Positions 28,052 through 38,904 of a stretch of 64,000 nucleotides of DNA are shown here, in pieces (the first letter of the stretch is position 1; each line of letters begins with the position of its first letter). Both the position numbers and the translations under genes were made by a program. The notes below the pieces were generated by a model. The model searched no databases and was not told the DNA's origin. It saw nothing but the letters and a program-made list of their open reading frames with translations. The stretch lies in contig CP096134.1 in the NCBI GenBank assembly GCA_023242925.1, positions 434,001 to 498,000 of the forward strand. The letters are read 5' to 3'. This stretch comes from Hyphomonadaceae bacterium JAD_PAG50586_4. Its GTDB lineage: Bacteria > Pseudomonadota > Alphaproteobacteria > Caulobacterales > Aquidulcibacteraceae.

Positions 28052-28137
28052 AAGATATCCCCATCGCCGCTTTCGACGAAATATTCAATTCTGGGAAAGG
28101 GGCGCACACGCAGCCGATGATCGCGTGTGCCCCCTGA

Positions 28138-30462
<2,325 letters not shown>

Positions 30463-30577
30463 GTCTTTCTCCCCGCGCCTAGGCTTTTCGCCAGTGGCTC
30501 GCGAGAAGGACGCCGCCTAAAGTTTCACCCGCACGTCACGCTTGCACAATAATTGCCAGGACGCTGGCTACGCTACT

Positions 30578-31558
30578 TCATTGCGCGTAATTCAAGACGA
30601 CATCGCCTGAACTTTCGTGGCGCACGGTGATGGGATAAGCGGGGGCCAAGGCCGCCGCGAAGCCGGCGGGATCGTTGGCTCTGAATACTCCCGACACGCG
30701 AAGCTCATTCAATCGAGTATCGCCAATAACGATCGATGTCCGGGCGCTGCGATTGAACCGAGCGACAGCGTCAGAGAGCGCCACGTTGTCGAGGTCGAGG
30801 ACGCCAGTCCGCCAAGATGTTTCGGCTAAGGCATCGACATCGCGAACGGTTATTGCGCCAAAAGCATCGCGGAATTGTTGCCCTGGGTTGAGCAGCGCAG
30901 CCGGCCTTTCACCCTCTCGCGCGATCGCCACGCGCCCATGTACCAGAGTCACGGTCAGATCGTCGCGGAACGAGCGGAGGTCGAACGCCGTGCCGAGCGC
31001 CGTGACGGTGCGATCACCAGCGATGGCGATGAAAGGACGTTCTTCATCGCGGGCGACCTCAAAGAAGGCTTGGCCGCGTTCGAGCCGGAGTACGCGCTGT
31101 TCGTCGCTGAAGGCCATCTCAAGGCGGGTGTCGGACCCTAATGTGATCTCGCTGCCGTCGCTCAGTGTAATTTCACGCGTTTCACCACGTGCCGTGACCC
31201 ATGCGGCGCGATCGATATCTTGCGTCCCGAGGTAAAGAAAAGCTGCTGCCGCCGCCGCGGCAAGGCTGGCGACGGCAAGTCCACCGCCGAAGCGCGCCAG
31301 GAAGGAGCGCCGGCCGCGCTCTTCAAGCAGCTGGGCTTCAACGCGGAACGCGGCCAAGTCTGGATGGCCTTCGATGGCGATAAACCGGCCGGTCAGCGCG
31401 CAAAACTCGGCATAGGCCTCGGCATGCGCGGCATCTTCAGCGAGCCAAGCGTCAAGCGCGGCCTCATCGGTTGGCGTCTTCAAGTCTGATGTCATCCGCG
31501 CGTACCAGAGCGCGGCCGCTTCTTCGACATCGTCGGAGCGGGGAGGTGGCCTAGTCAT
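30578..31558 (-). CDS. FecR-family anti-sigma/transmembrane regulator
   Basis: The 326-residue protein has a cytosolic N-terminal DUF4880-like region (EEAAALWYARMTSDLKTPTD) that binds the sigma factor. A single membrane helix lies near residues 95-115 and a periplasmic FecR domain follows (TARGETREITLSDGSEITLG and RGQAFFEVARDEERPF). The start at 31558 overlaps the sigma-factor stop by eight bases and is preferred over 31585. It relays the receptor's STN signal to the sigma factor. All three genes lie in one leftward unit with the peptidase. Confidence 0.92.
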   Translation of the reverse strand: MTRPPPRSDDVEEAAALWYARMTSDLKTPTDEAALDAWLAEDAAHAEAYAEFCALTGRFIAIEGHPDLAAFRVEAQLLEERGRRSFLARFGGGLAVASLAAAAAAAFLYLGTQDIDRAAWVTARGETREITLSDGSEITLGSDTRLEMAFSDEQRVLRLERGQAFFEVARDEERPFIAIAGDRTVTALGTAFDLRSFRDDLTVTLVHGRVAIAREGERPAALLNPGQQFRDAFGAITVRDVDALAETSWRTGVLDLDNVALSDAVARFNRSARTSIVIGDTRLNELRVSGVFRANDPAGFAAALAPAYPITVRHESSGDVVLNYAQ

Positions 31559-32117
31559 GAGAGGTCGCCTTGTCATCTCCCGCATCTCTGAGTTTCTTGC
31601 GAAGTTGGACCAAAGCGGCGGCGATGTGCTTTTCCACCATCGAAACGGTAATGCCCATGCGCCGGGCGATCTCGGCGTGCGGCACGTCTTCGAAGCGGAA
31701 GAGTACGAACACCGCTCGGCATTTTGGCGGCAACTCCTCTATTGATCGCAATAAGACGCCAATCTCGTCGCGACCCTCAATGAGTTCACTGGGGCTGGGC
31801 TCGGTGCTTTTGAGGGTGACTTTGTCGATCGAGGTAAACTTGCCCGCACCATGCCTGTCATTATGCCGGTAGTGGTCCTTGAGGATGTTTTTCGCGACGA
31901 CGAAGACGAAGGCTTCGATGTTGTCGATCTCGCCCAGATCGGCGCGCCTCAAGAGGCGCACGAACACTTCATGCACCAGTTCCTCGGCGTCCTCCGAGAC
32001 TCTAATCTTGCTCACGAAATAGCGCAGGAGGGGCGCGCGGAAACGGCGCGCCAACTCGTCCAAACGCTCGGCGGCGACGCTTCCAGGTGCGGGATGGCGA
32101 TGGGCCGGTTCGGTCAA
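31551..32117 (-). CDS. ECF RNA polymerase sigma factor (FecI-like)
   Basis: The 188-residue protein shows region 2 (LLRYFVSKIRVSEDAEELVH then EVFVRLLRR) and region 4 (ELPPKCRAVFVLFRFEDVPH then AEIARRMGITVSMVEKHI), typical of iron-starvation ECF factors. Its start is TTG at 32117; no in-frame ATG precedes region 2. The overlap with fecR implies coupled translation and a one-to-one sigma/anti-sigma ratio. It probably transcribes the downstream receptor and peptidase genes. Confidence 0.9.
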   Translation of the reverse strand: MTEPAHRHPAPGSVAAERLDELARRFRAPLLRYFVSKIRVSEDAEELVHEVFVRLLRRADLGEIDNIEAFVFVVAKNILKDHYRHNDRHGAGKFTSIDKVTLKSTEPSPSELIEGRDEIGVLLRSIEELPPKCRAVFVLFRFEDVPHAEIARRMGITVSMVEKHIAAALVQLRKKLRDAGDDKATSHD

Positions 32118-32453
32118 AGCGCGCCTCAGGACTTCACCGTCTCACGAGATTGCAGATATCGCAACGCTTCGCGCGAAGATCGGATCAGTGCAGTTAAAAG
32201 TTTTCAAGATGACCTGAGGGTTGGGGCAGCGCTGGCGTCTTCAAGAATTTTACCCAGACGAAACGGGAAGCCGCCACGCCGTGCCGCACTCAATCTGGTG
32301 AATAGAGACCCTCCGCGCTCTGCCGCCTTTCTCCACTGGGGGCGGGCCCAAGCGATGAAGGTCGTGTGCGCGACGACGGTTAGCGAAGGTCGTCGCATTT
32401 GTTGCGGCATGCGGTGCGGCGAGAACGGGTTTGCTTGCGGGGAAGAGCTATCG
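32118..32453. other. Intergenic region between divergent sigma factor and small-gene pair
   Basis: This stretch must hold the promoter of the leftward sigma operon and of the rightward small genes. A plus-strand frame is open through it from the sigma gene, but it is a shadow without family resemblance. I could not fix a promoter with confidence. Confidence 0.35.
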
Positions 32454-32537
32454 ATGAGTGGGGTCAACGGTCTCGAGGAGGTTCTTGCTCGGATGGATGC
32501 AGAGTTGTCGGGCCACAAGTCTGAGGCGCCCTCGTGA
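32454..32537 (+). CDS. Possible 27-residue peptide upstream of the XRE-like gene
   Basis: ATG at 32454, preceded by GGAAGAG, opens 27 codons beginning MSGVNGLEEVLARMDAEL. Its stop overlaps the GTG start of the XRE-like gene (GTGA). The peptide is acidic and could form one helix. It may be a leader that couples translation to the regulator, or a chance frame; there is no family evidence. Confidence 0.3.
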   Translation: MSGVNGLEEVLARMDAELSGHKSEAPS

Positions 32538-32746
32538 TCACCGCTAAGCAAATCCGTGCAGCGCGGGCATACTTGGGTTGGACCGAAGCAAAGCTCGCGC
32601 AGATGAGCAAGCTCTCGATTGCCGCCATAAGGCGCATCGAACGGGATGACGGAGCGTCCGCAAGTGAGCTGAACGCGATTTATCGCGCACTTGAGGCGGC
32701 CTGCATTGTGTTTCTGAAAGACGGGATCTGCGGGCGGCGCAGTTAG
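32534..32746 (+). CDS. XRE-like helix-turn-helix protein
   Basis: The 70-residue protein consists of little more than an XRE/Cro-type HTH: ITAKQIRAARAYLGWTEAKL then AQMSKLSIAAIRRIERDDG. The end, EAACIVFLKDGICGRRS, resembles the small regulators that often precede effector genes in alphaproteobacterial islands. The GTG start overlaps the upstream peptide frame. It may regulate its own locus or the TIR gene downstream. Confidence 0.7.
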   Translation: MITAKQIRAARAYLGWTEAKLAQMSKLSIAAIRRIERDDGASASELNAIYRALEAACIVFLKDGICGRRS

Positions 32747-32872
32747 GTGGAGCGCCCTGTGCACGCCCCTTTCTGTCGTCTTGTTACGATGGCCCGCGCT
32801 GTCGCGGCCAGCCAGAGCAGCAGAGGGAAGCGCTGGGTCGATAGGCTGAACGGCAATCTTCGGCGATCGTAA

Positions 32873-32965
32873 GCCGAATTGACGAGCAGGGCGCAGGCGG
32901 CTTGTTTGGAGCGCGCCAGCCATTCGGAAAACTTCATCGATGGCGCGCCGTGGCCCTTAGCTGAC
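32873..32965 (+). repeat. Dispersed ~94-bp repeat, copy A
   Basis: It begins GCCGAATTGACG and ends near GTGGCCCTTAGCTGAC. It aligns along its length with the copies at 36070 and 36590, sharing GCCGAATTGACG, a GC-rich block, a GCCATTCG-like block and GTGGCCC. It lies between the XRE-like gene and the TIR gene, 63 bases before the TIR start. Confidence 0.65.
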
Positions 32966-33028
32966 GTTCGGCAGCGTTGGCAGAATGGTGTGAGAGCGAT
33001 TAGTCTGAGCGCACGCGGGGGACACCGA

Positions 33029-36003
33029 ATGGGCTATCGAGCTTTTTCAGCTACGCGCGCGCCGATGACAAAATTGCAAACTGGTTGCATCGCCAGATTG
33101 ACAGCTATCGGACGCCGAAAGCACTGGTGGGCGTGGACGGCGCGCTCGGAAGCGTGCCGGCGACGCTGCACCCCATTTTTCGCGATCGCACGGATCTGCA
33201 GGCTGGCGGTCACATCACCCAGTCTTTGCAAAATGCGCTGGAGGAGGCCGATGCGCTCGTCGTGCTCTGCACGCCAACGAGCGCCAAGAGCCACTGGGTC
33301 AATCATGAGTGCGAGACGTTTCTCGGGCTCGGTCGCGCGGACCGCATATTTCCGGTGATCGCCGCGGGTGAGCCCGACAGCGCCGATCCAGAGTTAGAAT
33401 GTTTTCCGCCGGCGCTGAGGGGTAGAGGCATCCTGGCCGCCGACCTCCGCGAGGTCAGGAAGCCGAATGGTCAGGTGATTGGCGACGGCCGTGAAGGCGG
33501 ACGCCTGAAGCTGATCGCGGGTTTACTCGGATTGCCGCTCGATGCTTTGGCGCGCCGCGAGCGGCGCCGTCAACGCACGCTTGCGTTCGGCGCGATGGCA
33601 GCAGCAAGCGTGTTCGCGCTCGTAGCCGCTGCGGCGGTATGGTTGGGCTGGCAAGCGGAGACTCAGCGTCGCGAGGCGTTTGCAACGCTTACGCGATTTT
33701 TCAATGAACGCGGCCAGGCAGCGGCTCAAGCGGGCAACATGCCCCGGGCCATGCGATACGCGCTCGCTGGCTTTCGTCTGTCACCGGAAAATGAACCCCT
33801 TTTCCGGGCCACTTTAGCTGCTGCTTTGTTTCACGCTGGCGACAGCCGCGTAGTCGCCCGTGCGACCAGTCTCGAAGGGCTGCAGCTGTCGGCCAACGGC
33901 GCAACAGCCATGCTTCGTTCAGATGGAGTCTTGCGCATCTATGATGTGCAATCGTCGGCAACTCGGTTTGAGTTTGGATCATCTGAATCGCGGGCCCGGG
34001 TCAACGAAGCAGTCCTAAGCGGGGATGGAACCCTAGTCGCGCTCAACCACTCGTATCCTTACCGACTTTTGGTGCGTGATATCAGCGGCCAACGCGATCT
34101 CCGGGAAATCACTTCGGAAGCCTATGGTGGAGCTGTCCCGCTTTCTTTCGATCATCGCGGCGCCAGGCTCGCCGTGCGCGAAGGCGAGACGCTCGTCATC
34201 TATGACATTGCCTCCGGCACTGTGCTTTCAAGGGCCACGCCATGCGACCAAGACTATGACTATTTCCCTGCAATCTGGCTGGCGCGAAGCGACAATATTA
34301 TGGTCACCTGCAAGGGCGGCGGCATTCTTCTCATTAATGCGATGACCGGCGCCACCGCGCGTCGTCTCGTTCCCTACCGAAACCAGTTTGAGGAAGTCCA
34401 CGCGCATGCGGACGAGGCGGGCCGGTTTGTCGCGGTCGCGATCGATGGAATCAACGTTGAGCGCACGATGCGCCTGTGGGATTTGCAGGCGAGCGGCGCT
34501 GCTTTCGAGGCGTCGTTTCGTCTGATCGAAGACGTGGATATCACGCCGGATGGCTCGTTGGTGCTGGCCTATTCAACCTATGATCCACACGTCTCCGTTT
34601 GGCGGACCCGAGATCGGGAACGAATTGTCGATATCGACATTCCAGTCTCCGATCGCGGCAACGTATTGCTAAGCGAAGCGCGCTTCAATGCCGCCGGAGA
34701 CAGATTTCTGGTCGCGCTGACCGACGGCACAATTCGCATTCATGATGCGAGCGACGGCCATCTACTAGCCGAAATTTACGCATCAACGGATAGCCTTTCA
34801 CATGTTCAATTCGCAGGATCGGACATCATTGCCGCTACTCCTCGGGCGCTCCGCGTCTGGCGCGGCGGCGCCAATCGGCTGACTGCATGGCATAGGTTCG
34901 GCGGCGCCTATCGAAACAACTTGCGGGACGGCACAATGGCCTGCGGTTACCCCGTCATCACGCGCCGGGGAAACGACCAGCAGCCGGAAGTTTATGCCCT
35001 GCGGAACGAAAGCGCCTGGGCCGCCCTCGCAGTCGTTGGCAGAACGCCGATGCTCGCAAACGATTGCAGTCACTACGCTCTTGTTCACAACGACGGGACG
35101 GGGTTTCAAGTGGGAACGCTGGAGCATGGCGTCCAGGCGCAGGTCTTTGCTGGATCGTTTGAGACGTTGAGCGACGATGGCGCCCGGGTAGCGGTCTATG
35201 ACGACGAGCAGCCTCTATTTCGGGTAGTCGATGCCCGAACGGGCGCAACGATTGCGTCAGCAGAGACCGAAGCTACGCAGTACGACACATGGATGAGGAG
35301 CGCTTCATTTTCGCCGACGGGAAATCTGGCGGCGTTCACGGTTCCCGGCGACACGCGTGTTCTCGACATCAATTCGGGCGAAGTAAGCGCGACGTTGGTC
35401 ACGCCCGTTCATTCGGTCTGGAGCCTCGCATTCAGCGCCGACGAGCAATGGCTCGCTGTTGCTGGTTACGATGATGCGAAATCGGTGTATCTTTGGCGCT
35501 TGGCAGACCAAACGATCGTGCGAACTTTCACAACAGGCGGAGGCATCACGAACGACGTGGCGATCAGTCCGAACGCGCAGCTTGTCGCTGCCTCGTCCCA
35601 ATCGCCCGATGACGACATTCGGATTTGGGATTTGCCGACCGGGGTATTGTTGGCGACGTTCGATATCCCCGGTGGCGTCGGGCAGATCGAGTTTTCGCGA
35701 GACGGATTGTCGCTCGCGGCCTTCTCTGAATATGATGGCCGCGTCTATGTTTGGGACGTGTCGTTGCTCTCAATTCGGATGTCGGAACTCGCCAACATCG
35801 CCTGTTCGCGCGCGCTACTGCCTACATCGACCGATAGAACCTTCTCGGTGAACGAGTTGGCGGCGGATGGCCTGTTGAGAGAACTGTGGCAGACGGACGG
35901 AGCCCGCACCCCGAGAGACGTTTGCGAGGGACTGGGTGCGCCAGCCCTGTGGCCTGACCCGCCGGCGCGGCCTGTGCACCAGACTGAGCCTCCTCCCCAC
36001 TAG
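33029..36003 (+). pseudogene. TIR domain - transmembrane - beta-propeller protein, one frameshift
   Basis: The likely start is ATG at 33029. A one-base indel in the T-run 33043-33047 would give MGYRAFFSYARADDKIANWL, a classic TIR opening, continuing into the long frame that is open from 33085. The TIR domain (about 1-150) includes FRDRTDLQAGGHI and SAKSHWVNHECETF, where the Glu fits the catalytic Glu of NAD-cleaving TIR enzymes. One membrane helix (MAAASVFALVAAAAVWLGW) follows, then about 700 residues of WD40-like blades (for example DDDIRIWDLPTGVLLATFDI). The layout suggests a membrane-tethered sensor whose propeller controls the TIR domain. A phage-defence or stress role is inferred. Confidence 0.8.
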
Positions 36004-36069
36004 CTTGGGCTGCGCTTCCCGCGTTTGGCCAAAAATCCAATACCGAATGACTTAACACGGCGAGAACGC

Positions 36070-36163
36070 GCCGAATTGACGGGCGGGGTGTCAGCGTCTT
36101 GAATTGAGCGCGACGGCCGCTCGAAAAACTTCGCCGATGGCGTGCGGCTGGCCCAATTGAGAC
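36070..36163 (+). repeat. Dispersed ~94-bp repeat, copy B
   Basis: It begins GCCGAATTGACG and ends GGCCCAATTGAGAC. It is in the same orientation as copies A and C and lies between the TIR gene and the next rightward gene, 40 bases before that gene's start. Confidence 0.65.
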
Positions 36164-36203
36164 ATCGGGATTTCTTGCCGTATGGTTTGGCCGGGGCTTG
36201 TCC

Positions 36204-36566
36204 ATGCAGCTGATGACGTACGCCGAACTGGTTCAAGGCTGGGACGCCTCAGTCCCGGAAAATTACTTGAAGCTGTTGGTGTCGGATGTCCCGACTGCGC
36301 TCCATCCATTGATCCCGTACGCTCAGGTTTTCGGAATCACTGACGATGGATATCGGTCCGATTTGCTTGAGCGCGTACCTTGGGCACTCGCGGAACATGT
36401 TGAGAGCGTAGTTCTGGAAAGCCATCATGAGGTGTTGATGGCATGGCTTGCGGGTCCGGCGTCATACGGGCGGCCCAACGAAGCATACTCCGCCTTCACC
36501 GCTCTACTGATGGCGGCCGATGAATTGTCGATCATGAGACGCACGAACCGTCTCAGCCGAGATTAG
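36204..36566 (+). CDS. Hypothetical protein
   Basis: The 120-residue acidic protein starts at an ATG behind GGGGC; a TTG two codons upstream is the alternative. It is predicted to be mostly helical, with no membrane segment or cysteine. I recognise no family. It sits alone between two copies of the 94-bp repeat, a cassette-like arrangement. Confidence 0.55.
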   Translation: MQLMTYAELVQGWDASVPENYLKLLVSDVPTALHPLIPYAQVFGITDDGYRSDLLERVPWALAEHVESVVLESHHEVLMAWLAGPASYGRPNEAYSAFTALLMAADELSIMRRTNRLSRD

Positions 36567-36589
36567 GCGTCCACTTCCGGCGACGGCGT

Positions 36590-36683
36590 GCCGAATTGAC
36601 GGGCAGGGCGCGAGCGGCTGGATTGAATCGAGCACGCCATTCGAGAATTATTGCTCAGCGCTGGGCCGTGGCCCATTGCAGAC
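36590..36683 (+). repeat. Dispersed ~94-bp repeat, copy C
   Basis: It begins GCCGAATTGACG and ends GTGGCCCATTGCAGAC. It is closest to copy A: both share GCAGGGCGC, GCGGCT, GCCATTCG and CCGTGGCCC. It lies 37 bases before the start of the next rightward gene. Confidence 0.65.
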
Positions 36684-36720
36684 TCTACCGAGCGCTAAGT
36701 CTGTGAGCTAAGGTTGGCAC

Positions 36721-37047
36721 ATGCGTGCCCAAACTCGTAGAAGCGCGGTTGTTGTCCTGTCTCTGATGGTCTCCGCCTGCGGGGAGCCGGCTCACTGGCG
36801 CGACCTCAGTTCGCCTTGGACAGTGTGCAGTGCTGGCGTGGCGTCACGAACAACAATGGAGGTCCGCTGGTTGAATAATGGGCGTGTGCTGGAGTTAACG
36901 TCGGAGCCGGAAACTCCCAGACTCCGCTTCACCCGCGCCTCCATGTTCGATGAGTACTACTCTGGCGATGGGTACAATCTCGAAATACAAATCGGGGGCG
37001 TAATCAGTCTCCAAAAGCGCGACGGCTCTGAGCTGCATGACTGCTGA
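36721..37047 (+). CDS. Putative small lipoprotein
   Basis: The 108-residue product starts with a positively charged N-terminus and hydrophobic stretch, VVVLSLMVSACGEPA, which fits a lipoprotein signal with the lipid-accepting Cys near residue 20. The mature part has Trp-rich beta-type sequence and ends in HDC, possibly forming a disulfide with an earlier Cys. No family recognised. It follows repeat copy C. Confidence 0.55.
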   Translation: MRAQTRRSAVVVLSLMVSACGEPAHWRDLSSPWTVCSAGVASRTTMEVRWLNNGRVLELTSEPETPRLRFTRASMFDEYYSGDGYNLEIQIGGVISLQKRDGSELHDC

Positions 37048-37144
37048 GCGAGGTCCGCTGATTGTGCTCAATGACGGTCTCCGGCGATTTCTTGCCGGCG
37101 GTGAAACTTGCCGAGACTACCGGGAACCGCCGCATCCCTGCCGT

Positions 37145-37411
37145 TCAGTGCTCAACGATCGGCCCCGCTGGTCCGCCGTCTCGCTTCGGCGGCCGTGCAC
37201 GCACGTCTACATGATCGCGCGATCCACACTGCGTGCAGCGCGCGGGGACTTGATCGAGGCGTAACGCGCCACCCCACCGTGCGATCGCGGTGTCAAGGCG
37301 CACTTCGCCCGAGTGCCAACAATTGGCGGCGAGGTTTTTACAATAGAACAGCAGCATGAAGTCGCCTTGGGCGCGCGCCTCGGCGAGCGTGATCTTCTGT
37401 GGTCCTGGCAT
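37145..37411 (-). CDS. Small Cys-rich hypothetical protein (possible zinc ribbon)
   Basis: The ATG at 37411 opens 88 residues beginning MPGPQKITLAEARAQGDFML. A Cys pattern (FYCKNLAANC and ARCTQCGSRDHVDVRARPP) looks like half zinc ribbons and resembles small proteins seen in rhizobial and caulobacterial islands. The frame continues upstream to 37777, but that part is low-complexity and is the shadow of the nuclease gene on the other strand. It diverges from the nuclease gene. Confidence 0.55.
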   Translation of the reverse strand: MPGPQKITLAEARAQGDFMLLFYCKNLAANCWHSGEVRLDTAIARWGGALRLDQVPARCTQCGSRDHVDVRARPPKRDGGPAGPIVEH

Positions 37412-37475
37412 GTCGCTTCCGTGGAGAGCGACCCCATGCAAAGAGAACTTCGGGCGTGCTGTTGTGGAGATCAAG

Positions 37476-37967
37476 ATGCGGTTGGCTGGCTTGGGGATGG
37501 CGCTGCTGCTGGGTGCGTGTGAAGCAACGGAGGTTGTGTCGCCTTCCGCGCCCCCTGCGTCTGCTGCTGCGCCTGTCGCGCCACCTGTCGCGCCGACAGC
37601 AACGCCGTCGGGTGATGATCCCTGCACCGCGGCGTTGCCGACGGCGGCGGGGGCGGAGTTTGCCGGTGTCGTGCGCCATGTGATCGACGGCGACAGTTTG
37701 TGTGTGGGGCCCGCTGACGGCGATGGCTCGACGTGGATCGAGGTGCGGCTCATGGATTTCGATGCGCCCGAACACAATCACGCGGGTGGCGCGGCGGCGG
37801 AGGAAACGCTGACGAGGCTGGTGTTGGACCGGGCAGTCGAGTGCGTCGTGACGCCGGGCCGGAGCGGCACGCGGTCGTGGGACCGGACGCATGCGGTGTG
37901 CCGGTTGGACGGCGCGGCGCTGGGCGACTTGTTGCGCGGGGCGGGCGTGGATGAGGGCGGCAACTGA
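37476..37967 (+). CDS. Thermonuclease (SNase-like) domain lipoprotein
   Basis: The 163-residue protein has a lipoprotein signal, MRLAGLGMALLLGACEA, and an Ala/Pro linker. An SNase-like domain follows: VVRHVIDGDSLCVG and IEVRLMDFDAPEHN, which include the calcium-binding and catalytic positions, then AAEETLTRLVLDRAVEC and DRTHAVCRLDGAALGDLL. It is shorter than full SNases and ends at GVDEGGN. Such exported nucleases degrade nucleic acids at the cell surface or help in DNA transfer. The stop overlaps a further short frame, so a C-terminal indel cannot be excluded. Confidence 0.8.
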   Translation: MRLAGLGMALLLGACEATEVVSPSAPPASAAAPVAPPVAPTATPSGDDPCTAALPTAAGAEFAGVVRHVIDGDSLCVGPADGDGSTWIEVRLMDFDAPEHNHAGGAAAEETLTRLVLDRAVECVVTPGRSGTRSWDRTHAVCRLDGAALGDLLRGAGVDEGGN

Positions 37968-38110
37968 TAGCGACGCAGTATCCGCCGCCCGAGGAGTATG
38001 CGGCGTCGCGGCGCCGCCTGGCGTGGTATCGGCCCGTGGCGGTCGTGCTCGCCGCGGTGTCGGGCGGCGTGCTCGTGGGTTTGGTTTTGATGAAGCTGGG
38101 CGTGCTCTGA
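37964..38110 (+). CDS. Short membrane-anchor frame overlapping the nuclease stop
   Basis: A 48-codon frame begins at CTG (37964), overlapping the nuclease TGA, and ends at 38110. It encodes TQYPPPEEYAASRRRLAWY then RPVAVVLAAVSGGVLVGLVL, a basic segment plus one clear membrane helix. The composition looks coding. Either it starts at the unusual CTG by coupling, or it is the true tail of the nuclease after a frameshift. Confidence 0.4.
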   Translation: MIATQYPPPEEYAASRRRLAWYRPVAVVLAAVSGGVLVGLVLMKLGVL

Positions 38111-38178
38111 GGACGACCTGTCTGCTGGTTTCGGGGGCGGCAGACGGGGGTCTAAAAACTCTTATCGAACATCCGGTT

Positions 38179-38883
38179 ATGAGCGGAAGTGCGACTCTGA
38201 GCGCAGATCTCGATTTTGACCTGGTTGGCGTGATGGTGGGGGCGGGTGTGGACGCTGCAGTTTGGCTAGGCGCGGCGGTCGCGCTGAACGTCGCCGTGGC
38301 GGTGGCGGGGATGCTCTGGTCGCCGTCGCACCACCGTGCGCTGGCTTCGATGCTCGGCGTGACCTGGTTAAACCGCCCGCCGCTCTTCCGGTGGGAGGGC
38401 AAGCTGCGTCGGGGTTTCCGCGCGCGCGCCGGCGTGGGTCTGTTTGCTCTCCGCGAGATTGTCTTGACCGTCGGCGCGATTTTGGTCGGTACCGGTGTGG
38501 CGCTGGTTGTGAGTGCGTGGGCGTTGTTGGCGGCGCAGGCGGCGGGTGCCGGGAGTGTGCTGCTGGCAGGGCGCGTCGTGACGAACGCAACCGATATGCT
38601 GGTGGCGCTCGGCGTGCATTTCGTCACCGTGCGTGCCCCGGACGCGGCCGCGCTGATGGCGTCCCCGTCGGCGGTTTTTCCCGGCGGTTTGTGGGTGACG
38701 GCGCTGCTGTTGAGTGTGGGCTTGGTCGTGACTGCAGCGGGGTTGCGCGCCGTCGCGGAGTTGTGCCGTGTGATGTGGTTCACGGCGGTGTGCATGGCCT
38801 TCCCGAGTGAGGCAGCTGTCGCGTTGGAGGAACGGCGCGGTTCGGTGCGGTGGGCGCTCGCTATTCCGCGCGCCGCTCCGTAA
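38179..38883 (+). CDS. Hypothetical multi-pass membrane protein
   Basis: ATG at 38179 gives 234 residues with about four hydrophobic helices (for example IVLTVGAILVGTGVALVVSA). A basic loop contains WSPSHHRALASMLGVTWLNR. No convincing ribosome site precedes the start; the frame is open further upstream but overlaps the short membrane frame. Family unknown. It follows the nuclease and may belong to the element's conjugation or surface functions. Confidence 0.55.
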   Translation: MSGSATLSADLDFDLVGVMVGAGVDAAVWLGAAVALNVAVAVAGMLWSPSHHRALASMLGVTWLNRPPLFRWEGKLRRGFRARAGVGLFALREIVLTVGAILVGTGVALVVSAWALLAAQAAGAGSVLLAGRVVTNATDMLVALGVHFVTVRAPDAAALMASPSAVFPGGLWVTALLLSVGLVVTAAGLRAVAELCRVMWFTAVCMAFPSEAAVALEERRGSVRWALAIPRAAP

Positions 38884-38904
38884 CGCCAGTTGAAGTGCGC
38901 AGCG

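Noticed and set aside
31851..32453. Plus-strand gene over the sigma factor
   Set aside because: The open frame is mostly antisense to the sigma-factor gene; only the last 27 codons, with their own start and ribosome site, were kept as a possible peptide.
32873..36683. The 94-bp repeats as integron attC sites
   Set aside because: Size and cassette-like placement fit, but I find no RYYYAAC/GTTRRRY core pair at matching positions in the three copies, no convincing long imperfect hairpin and no integron integrase in the window.
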